A stretch of 64,000 nucleotides of DNA from Bilabrum cf. latius. Lineage: Eukaryota; Bigyra: Bicosoecida; Bigyra; Bicosoecida. The notes under the pieces were generated by a model, which was not told the DNA's origin, did not search any database, and saw only the letters and a program-made list of their open reading frames with translations. The translations under genes and the position numbers were made by a program. The DNA is taken from assembly GCA_965178125.1 (NCBI GenBank), contig OZ237739.1:1240001-1304000 (forward strand). The letters run 5' to 3'. Below, one piece after another: positions 56,924 to 64,000 of this stretch (position 1 is its first letter; each line of letters opens with the position of its first letter).

Positions 56924-59900
56924 TCAACCCAGCTTGAGGAAGCTTGGCGTGTCGCTGAAGTTGCCCCGCACCGCGTGCCGGTTCACCAGCTGCCGCACCA
57001 CGTGGCACTCCCCCTGCGCCGCCACCTCCTCCGCGAACGAACCCCCGCGAAGCTTCGCTCGGAGGCCGCGAGCACTGCCCGCCCCCGCTCCCTCGCCGAG
57101 CCCAGCTCCAGGCCGAGTGGCACCCAGCGCAGCCCCCTCCCCCTCCCCCTCACCTCCGGCAGACGCAGACACAGACACCGGCGATCCCCTGAAGGCCGCG
57201 AGCCCAGCAGCCGCACGAGACCTCGCCCTCCCATCTGCTGCGCGCCTGCCGCACTCTGCCCCCAGCAGCCGCTGCAGCTCCCCACGGGCCTGCTCCACGC
57301 CCACAGCCCGCGCGGGATGCTCGTCACCCCTCTGTCGAGGCAGGTCCCCAGCCAGCCCAGGCCCGGCCCCCGCCTCGTGAGGTTCCGCAATCGCCGCGCA
57401 CGCCGCGCACAGATCCTCAGCCACCTCATGCGACAGCACAGAGTCGCCCTTGTACCCTGGATGAGACCTCACGAAAGCCCTCAGGTACTCAGCGGCAGTG
57501 GGCACCTCACCCCTGGCCCTAGACGACACCAGCCTGAGGTACCCGTCCACCGTGTCGAACACCTCGTCGTCCTGGTCCGCACCGATGAGCTCCAGGTACG
57601 CGTACAGAAGGGGGATGAGGCCCGGGAATGCCTCCGGGTCGGTCCTCGGGTCTCCCTTCCCCAGCATGATCTGCTCCAGAGAGAACAGCTCCCAGGGCCC
57701 CGCGGGCACGCCGTCCGCCCCGAGTGGGGGCGACCCGGCGCCCGATGGTGACCCGGACCCTGCCGGACCTGAGGATGGTGGTGACCCAGGCTCGCGCGGC
57801 GAGGGGTCAGAGGCACGGGTCTCGTCCCCCGGCGTGGCGGATCCACCAGGTGACTCGCCAGAGGCACTCTCCCCTTTGCTGCTGGTGCTGGTGCTCCTGC
57901 CGCTGCTGGCCTCGGCAATGCTGCCCAGGGCACGCCCCCCCGTGGCGGGCTTGCTGCTGGCCGACCTCGGCCCGAGGCGAGAGGCCACGCCCAGGGGCTC
58001 CCCGTCGGCGCCGCGCTCGTCCGACAGCGCCGACACGTCCTTGCGGAACCAGAACCGACCCAGTCTCGCGGCAGACCTGCCCCTCGCCGTGTGCATGTTG
58101 GCGTCCACCAGAGACATGGGGAGGTAGAAGGACAGGTCGAAGAACAGCACGGCGCGGCTTAGAAGGGCAATGAACACGGTGTAGGCAGCGTTCTCGTAGT
58201 CGGTCAGCTGCACCTCCATGGTCCTCGCTTCCACCCTCCAGCCGATGCTAGGGTGCGGGCTGCTTGCCGCCGGGCCCGTGCCCTCGCTGTCCCCGGTGGG
58301 CGGCGAGGAGGAGGAGGCAGTGGCGGGCCCGGGCGGCGGGGGCTTCCACCTGACCGAGTTCCAGTTGGTGGACTGCAGGCTCTCCCAGTGGTCCACGAAT
58401 CGCTCGTCGTCTAGCTCCACGCGCTCCCTAAACACCACCAGGGGGTCCCTCACGAACAGGTGGGCTACGTGGCGAGCCAGGCGATCGTCGAGCCCGGCAG
58501 CGCGGAGCCGAGCCAGCGCCCCTTCGTCCACCTCTAGCGGAAGGTCGCTGAGCTCCGGCCTGTTCCTCGGGTCTGTGCTCATGTAGCTGCTTACCGTGCT
58601 GTACCTCGACTTGGCGATGGGCAGCTTGCCCTCGCCCGCCGCCTTGTCCTTGTGCGAGGCGCCGCTGTCCTCGCCCTGCCAGCCAGGCGCGGTGCAACCC
58701 CCACCCCCTGCAGAAGAGGAACACGACGGCGCAGCCGCTGCTGCATCCGGGCGGCCCTCGCCTGACCCGCTTCCAGTACCAGTACCAGTACCAGCTCTCC
58801 CACCGGCAGACGACGCTGCCACTATTTCGGGCACTTCCGCCTCGGACCCCGCCCGCCCCGCCGCAGCCAGAACCGCCACCACGTCCCCGTCCCTCGAAGC
58901 GCCCAACACCGCCAGGCACTCCTCCTGCGACATCCACCGCACTGCGGCACCAGCACGGGCGCGCGCCCGCCCCCTCACCCCGGCCTCGTCCAGCCCCGCC
59001 GCCTCTGCAGCGGCCCTCCCCGCCTCTGCCAGCCCCCCGATCCAGGCCTTCCTGGCGGCAGCTCCGGCCACCGCAGCGGCCTTTGCAGCCCTCGCCGCTG
59101 CAATGGAGGGGAAAGCTCGCCTGGCACTCGAGGAGCTTGAGGCCAGCCGCTGATCAAGGAGGCCGCCCACCGCCCCGCACCCGCGCTCCAGGGGTGTCCT
59201 GCAGTCCACAGAGTCTTGGATGATGTTCCAGCGAGTATCCGTGTCCACCAGCCTGCCGCGCAAGCCCGGAGTCGCGGCGGTCAGCGCCAGCACGAGGGGC
59301 CCCAGGACGGCCAGCTGGTCGTACAGGTAGCGCGACTCGCGAATGTCTCTGGCTTGGAAGGTGACCTGCAGGCAGCACATGCCCATCCCGAAGCCCATGG
59401 CATCCATGTGCACGTGGCCCGCGGGCAGAGCCGCCCTAAGGTCTGCTGCCTCGGCTGCTGCCTCATCACTTGCGTCCGTGCCTGCGCCCGCTGCGGCCCC
59501 ACCGGATGCAGCAGGGGTGGTGAGGAGCGGCCAAGCGGCCTTAACACCATCGGGTGACACTGCCATCGAAGAGCTGGCCGGCCCCGCGGCCTTGGCCTCA
59601 CCCCCAGAAGCACCGGCATCCCCTGCCTCTGCCTCTGCCATCTACTTCTCCTGCTCGACCGCTTCCTGCGCACGCACAGCCTCCCAAGACGACTCGTCCG
59701 ATGGGCCAATCCCGTCCCCTGCCCCGCCCAGCGCCGCCGCAGTCGGCCCCTCCTCGCCCTCGACGGCAGCCCTCTACGCGAGCGCTTTGCTGCCCCGCTG
59801 CAGCAGCGTAGACACGGCCAGCAGCGGAGCAGGTCCCCCAGTCGCCGCTCTGGCACCCCTGGCTGCAGCGCCCGCAGCACTCCCGACAGGTCCGGCCCCA

Positions 59901-61202
59901 GGCACGGGCGCCGGTTCGAGTGCCTCGAACAATGCACTGGGGGCGGCTTGCTGGAAGGGCCTCGCAGCGCCAGCGCATGGGGTGGGGTCGCCGTTGGCGC
60001 CCCTGCCATACCCGTCCTTTGCCTAGATATCGTTGAAGATGGGCACCAGGATGCACACCTTGGCCCCGCGCCGCTGCCTGATGTTGGCCGTGAGGGTGCT
60101 GCGAACAGAAAAGATACGCAAGGTGCAAGCACAGCTGCAGGTAGGGCGCATGTGACACAGCATGCAGGATTGAAAGGATGCGCATATCCGATGGTCTAGC
60201 CACCGTACAGCCGCGATCGCAGCCGCAGTGGCAGTCACATTTGTGAACTGAATCATCTCAAGGATACGTCTCACCCGAACCTGGGGTGCGGAGAGGGCGC
60301 CGCATCGGGCAGGTAGGTCGACAGGGAGTAGGGCCCTCCAGGGGGCAGTGGAGGGTCCGTGGTGGCACCGGCACCCAGCAGCGGGAATGCTACCAGCGAC
60401 ATGGGCACCACCCCGGGCGGGCACGCGGTCGCTATCCTGGCCCGTCGGAGCAGCATGTTCGCCTCCACGTCCAATAGATCTCCTGCCTCGTTGGCGTAGG
60501 GGCGGCCGGGTGTGGCCTCTACCATCCAGGAGCCGTATTCGGGGTGCCAGGTGGCGGGAAGCGGGAGCTGCCGTTGTTTCCTGATGGGTCCACCCGGAGC
60601 ATCTGCAAGCCGCTCCCTGGCTGCTTCCTCTTCCTCCTCAAGGGCTTTTAGTACCTCAGGAGCGCATAGTGCAGCGGCCACTAACGCCTTCTATGCGCCC
60701 TTCATGCTGCCCGAGCTGGGGTTTGGCTCTGCAGGGGCAGCAGAGGACGGCGATCCTGCTGCAGTGGGGTCGGCGCTGGCTACAGCCGCCCTTGAACCGG
60801 ACGGGAGCAGGTGAACCCCGGAAACTTTCTTCCTAAGAAATGATATGAGATGATACTCGACCTGCGACATCTTGCGAGGCTCGGGGAATTGATGAGACGG
60901 AGCAATTGCGGACTAATCCAGGCCCCGTCACCCGGTGCTGCAACCTAGCATCAGCTCACTTCATCACCCCAGCGAAGCACATCTCCTTTCCGCTCGACAA
61001 CACGACGGTAAACTGCTAGAAACTGCGTGATGCCATGCTCCCGAACTGCGAGATGCGAGCGGGATGACACTGCACTCATGGTCCGCCTCATTTGAGACAA
61101 TCAAAATATGAGGCGCGTCCTTGCATCAGACCTCTCACTGTACTTGGCGAATCGTAGCGATACTCTCCATGACAACGGGGTCCCTTCTTCCAGGAATCCC
61201 AT
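56924..61202 (-). CDS. GCLC: Glutamate-cysteine ligase catalytic subunit, four exons
   Basis: Exons 61202-61139, 61045-60960, 60861-60275 and 60098-56924 (1,303 aa, TGA). Introns of 93, 98 and 176 nt are all GTGAG...CAG. Exon 1 gives MGFLEEGTPLSWR; the splice into REHGITQFLAVY restores the family spacing exactly. Then RWGDEVEYHL, WHPEYGSWMVEATPGRPY, HPRFGTLTANIRQRRGAKV, MDAMGFGMGMCCLQVTFQA, ESRYLYDQLAVLGPLVLAL, DTRWNIIQDSVDCRTPLER, VAHLFVRDPLVVF, QSTNWNSVRWKPPPPG, and RTMEVQLTDYENAAYTVF match animal and fungal GCLC block by block. The enzyme makes gamma-glutamylcysteine, the limiting step of glutathione synthesis. UAG lies near 60691 and at three sites in exon 4 before MAEAEAGDAG. It is about twice the usual 640 residues because of Ala/Gly/Pro/Ser-rich inserts. 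No modifier subunit is seen. Confidence 0.95.
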
Positions 61203-61413
61203 AGGGGTGGTCTGTGCACGCCGACTAGGTTTGGAGTTCCAGTAGAAGCCATGGAACGTTCGCCGTAAAATGAAAAGCACACGCTACAGGTGAAAACTCG
61301 GATTTAAGAAACACTGGCTCCCAGCATTATCCGCCCGCTGCCTCAGAACAAGAGGCACTGCGACGTTGATCGCACCAAATTCATATAGAATATCTCTAAA
61401 TAAAGGTTTTCTA
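61203..61413. promoter_or_regulatory. Divergent promoter region, GCLC / cysteine-rich gene
   Basis: About 210 bp between two head-to-head starts, AT-richer than coding DNA. No defined element could be named. Confidence 0.4.
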
Positions 61414-62542
61414 ATGCGCAGCCTGTTGTTGTTTGTGGCCATGACCTTCATGTCGGCGTCGGTAAGTCTTGTCATTCCTACGCTTGTCGGTGCGCCAGCG
61501 GAAGATCACACCTGTGGTTGTGTCAACTGCTTCGTTGCATTTTGAATACTTTCTTGCTTCGCAGGCTGTGTTTGGCCGGGAGGATACTGTCACAACTATG
61601 CAGGTGAGGTCTGCTGCAAGCATCAACAAGTGGCCTGCTTGGACAGCAGTCCGTCCAATGAGGCGCTGCCTTTGACATGTCTGGCATGGTTTGAATTTGT
61701 CATGGAATAACGTTTGAACGATTACCTCGGCTTCTTCATCGCAGGAAGGACAGGCGTGCCACCCGACTTGCACATGGAAGTGCACCAGCCCAGTCTGCAA
61801 TCAGGTCTGCACGCCGGTGTGCGAGCAGCCCAAGTGCGCCACACAATGGTGAGTATTCGTCGTTAGCACCCGTTCTGGTGGTCGACACTGCTACTGACAC
61901 CGAAATGGATCCGGTCTCGGACAGATTCACATCGCAGCGAGGACTTGCCGTGCAGCAAGTGCGAGGTTAAGTGCGCCAAGCCCGATTGCGAGGTGCGGTG
62001 CCCATTGGAGCAGTGCGAGAAGGGAGGCTGCCCTGAGTGCGAGACAGTATGGTGAGTTTATAGCAAGGTTGGTCGCAGGCATTGGTGCCGTCGGGCCTCC
62101 CGTGCATGTCCATGTGACCGGCGAGTTTCCAATCCCTTCGTGTTGTTCCATGGCCATCAGCAGCGCGCTTGCAAGACACCGTGCCGTACAGCACCATTTC
62201 CTGTTGTCGTTGCTGTTGATTTTGTTTTGTACGTACCGCAGCAAGCCGGCGGTGTGCCACACGGAGTGCACTGCGCCCGCCGCCAAGTGCGAGTCTACCT
62301 GCGAGAAGCCAGAGTGCCAATGGCAGTGCCACAAGCCAGCGGATTGCCCCAGGCCCAAGTGTGCCCTCGAGTGCGATGACACGCCTTGCCAGCACGTGCC
62401 GGCCCCTCCAGCAGAGCCCTCCCCGGAGCCGGAGCCGACGAAGGAGGTGCACATGACGGTGCACACCTCGACCACTACCCATTCTCACACCTCGGTCCCC
62501 GGTGCTGAGGCCGCTCCGGCAGCAGAGGCCAGCAGCGCTTGA
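61414..62542 (+). CDS. Secreted cysteine-rich repeat protein, five exons
   Basis: Exons 61414-61461, 61565-61603, 61745-61848, 61938-62051 and 62242-62542 give 201 residues ending in TGA. Introns of 103, 141, 89 and 190 nt begin GTAAGT or GTGAG and end CGCAG. Exon 1 is a signal peptide (MRSLLLFVAMTFMSAS). The mature protein repeats a Cys-x3-Cys-x3-Pro-x-Cys pattern, e.g. CHPTCTWKCTSPVCNQVC, CSKCEVKCAKPDCEVRC and CEKPECQWQCHKPADC, about 30 Cys in 115 residues. It ends in a Pro/Glu/Thr/His-rich tail. It is probably extracellular and disulfide-rich or metal-binding; wall or cyst-coat roles are guesses. Two introns interrupt a Cys codon after TG. AATAAA begins at the stop's last base (62542). Confidence 0.85.
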
Positions 62543-62677
62543 ATAAAATTACGCACTTTCAGGTTGTCATCTCAAAGTTTAATCTGTATTTGTGGGCATA
62601 TCCGGGACAATTCCGTGTGGAGCTCCGTTCTTGACGTACAGCCTGTTCCTGCAGCTCACAACTAATCCAAGCAATAT

Positions 62678-63997
62678 ATGGCGGAAAGCTCGCCAATTCA
62701 CGTGGTTCTCCTTGGTGACTCTACCCTTGATAATGTTGTGTGGGTGGGGGATCCAGGTGAAGCGGTTCCCAGCGTGTTGCAGTCGGAGCTCGCATCTGGC
62801 GCAGGCGGCGATGGAACCGCAACGGATGTCCGTGTCACAAACTATGCGGCGGATGGCTTCACTGCAGGAGATGTATTGAGAGGCAATGGAGCAACGATAA
62901 GCTGGAAGCGGCGCAAGGACACGGGGGATCCATTCCCGACATCGTCACCGTTTGAGACATTTCAGCCCCTCGTTTTCCTCGATTCTCTATTTCCTGCCAA
63001 ACCAGACGATAAAGAGGGCGGTTCTCCGACCCATGTTTTGTTGAGCGTCGGTGGGAATGATGTTAGGCACGTGCTCGGCGACATGCTCTCGCTGCCGGAC
63101 GCACTGAGGAGCCTTGTGGCCTCGTACTCGGGCGTTCTTGAGCAACTGCTCGCCATGAGGGAAAAGCACGGCGTACAAGTGGCCATCATGACCCAGTACC
63201 AGCCATGCTTTGCTACAGACTCAGAGTACTACGGCGTGTATTCCAGCCTGGCAAGCGCCGCAGGAGCGCTCGGTGTGGGGGGCGGTGCCAGCCTGAGTGG
63301 TGCCGGCGGGACCTCGCGCAGCGCGGTAATCGCCACTGGATCTGCCGTCCTACTGGCGGTAATGCGGCAGGTGTACGCCCCCATCATGGCCCTCGCATCC
63401 AAGCACCGCATCCCCGTGATCGACCTGGCCTCCTCCCTCGACCCCAGGGAGGCCTCGCTCTACTCGCACCAGATCGAGCCAAGTGCCGCGGGGGGCAAGC
63501 TGATCGCACAGCTTGCGGCGCACGTGATAGCTCGTCATGACTTCAAAGGGGCGGCAAAGGTGTACCGGGTTGAGCCTCCCTCGACTGCGAGGGCAGCTGG
63601 TGCTGGTGCTGGTGCTGGTGCTGGTGCTGGTGCTGGTGCTGGTGCTGGTGCTGGTGCTGGTGCTGGTGCTGGTGCTGGTGCTGGTGCTGGTGCTGGTGCT
63701 GGTGCTGGTGCTGGTGCTGGTGCTGGTGCTGGTGCTGGTGCTGGTGCTGGTGCTGGTGCTGGTGCTGGTGCTGGTGCTGGTGCTGGTGCTGGTGCTGGTG
63801 CTGGTGCTGGTGCTGGTGCTGGTGCTGGTGCTGGTGCTGGCACCAAGGCGGAAGCGTCAGGAGGTGGTGCCGCACCCGCTGCCAGCGGTGGAGAGAAGTG
63901 CGGCGAGACCGAGAGAGACGCCGAGAGAGAGGGCATCTCTGTTGTGGCCAGCGATTTGGGCGACGGTGCTGCATGGGCTCCGAAGGCTTTCACCTGA
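62678..63997 (+). CDS. SGNH/GDSL-type hydrolase with long Ala-Gly repeat tail
   Basis: A 439-residue protein from ATG 62678 to TGA 63995-63997, without UAG. Block I HVVLLGDST holds the nucleophile (Ser15). Block III is LLSVGGNDVRH, with the oxyanion Asn127. The C-terminal block V is YSHQIEPSAAGGKLIAQL, where His and the IEPS-x-GG element replace the usual DxxHP. SGNH enzymes are esterases or lipases acting on acyl, acetyl or sugar-ester bonds. No signal peptide, so probably cytosolic. The catalytic domain ends near residue 300; the tail is about 40 Ala-Gly pairs followed by an acidic end. The substrate is unknown. Confidence 0.87.
   Translation: MAESSPIHVVLLGDSTLDNVVWVGDPGEAVPSVLQSELASGAGGDGTATDVRVTNYAADGFTAGDVLRGNGATISWKRRKDTGDPFPTSSPFETFQPLVFLDSLFPAKPDDKEGGSPTHVLLSVGGNDVRHVLGDMLSLPDALRSLVASYSGVLEQLLAMREKHGVQVAIMTQYQPCFATDSEYYGVYSSLASAAGALGVGGGASLSGAGGTSRSAVIATGSAVLLAVMRQVYAPIMALASKHRIPVIDLASSLDPREASLYSHQIEPSAAGGKLIAQLAAHVIARHDFKGAAKVYRVEPPSTARAAGAGAGAGAGAGAGAGAGAGAGAGAGAGAGAGAGAGAGAGAGAGAGAGAGAGAGAGAGAGAGAGAGAGAGAGAGAGAGAGAGTKAEASGGGAAPAASGGEKCGETERDAEREGISVVASDLGDGAAWAPKAFT
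63601..63840 (+). repeat. (GGTGCT)n coding hexanucleotide array
   Basis: About 40 near-perfect tandem GGTGCT units (240 bp) in frame, coding Gly-Ala pairs in the tail of the SGNH hydrolase. The near absence of variants suggests recent expansion or a short-read collapse-prone locus whose length may be unreliable. Confidence 0.9.
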
Positions 63998-64000
63998 GCT

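Overview
This is a nuclear genome window from a GC-rich unicellular eukaryote, inferred from GT-AG introns, eukaryote-type proteins and an APE-type LINE. The lineage cannot be fixed from this sequence alone. The main result is a changed genetic code: in-frame UAG is read as an amino acid, almost certainly glutamine, while UGA and UAA stop translation. Read with the standard code, most genes here fall apart into strings of ORFs that share one frame and are separated only by TAG. Read with UAG=Gln they become long uninterrupted genes. Of the 23 gene ends I could place, 20 use TGA, 3 use TAA and none uses TAG. Glutamine is fixed by reverse transcriptase motifs (TP-TAG-G and D-TAG-AGFR), by helicase motif V (FQG-TAG-E) and by one copy of a 45-nt coding repeat that has TAG where the others have CAG. 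NCBI table 15 lists this assignment, and it has been reported for the fornicate Iotanema spirale.

Layout. 1-7 kb: a minus-strand low-complexity gene running off the left edge, an aldo/keto reductase, a thioredoxin-domain membrane protein and a small unknown gene with a tiny intron. 7-20 kb: an ankyrin/double-BTB protein (ABTB1 type), a CobW/ZNG1-type zinc-chaperone GTPase, an OTU-like protein, a protein with a recurring helical module, and a GT15 mannosyltransferase-like type II membrane protein. 19.9-28.7 kb: one disordered protein of about 2,930 residues with about 27 UAG codons. 29-33.7 kb: an apparently intact LINE flanked by an 8-bp duplication. 33.7-45 kb: an orphan 3' exon, OGG1, a 1,747-residue membrane protein with a TIR-like domain and a 26-unit repeat, and TOP3B. 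45-54 kb: two small genes including a secreted bulb-type lectin, an unknown gene, a broken copy of the 5' end of TOP3B, and a large SEN1/senataxin-like helicase. 54-64 kb: an unknown conserved-looking gene, an ankyrin protein, four-exon GCLC, a five-exon secreted cysteine-rich protein and an SGNH hydrolase ending in an (Ala-Gly)n tail.

Genes are densely packed, with gaps often of 50-500 bp, on both strands. Introns are short (about 38-190 nt), mostly GTGAG...CAG, and many long genes have none. Several housekeeping proteins (GCLC, OGG1, TOP3B, the helicase) are swollen by low-complexity inserts. No operon-like functional grouping is evident. DNA and RNA maintenance genes (OGG1, TOP3B, helicase) and redox/glutathione genes (GCLC, thioredoxin-domain protein, AKR) occur but are scattered. 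No tRNA, rRNA or CRISPR was seen.
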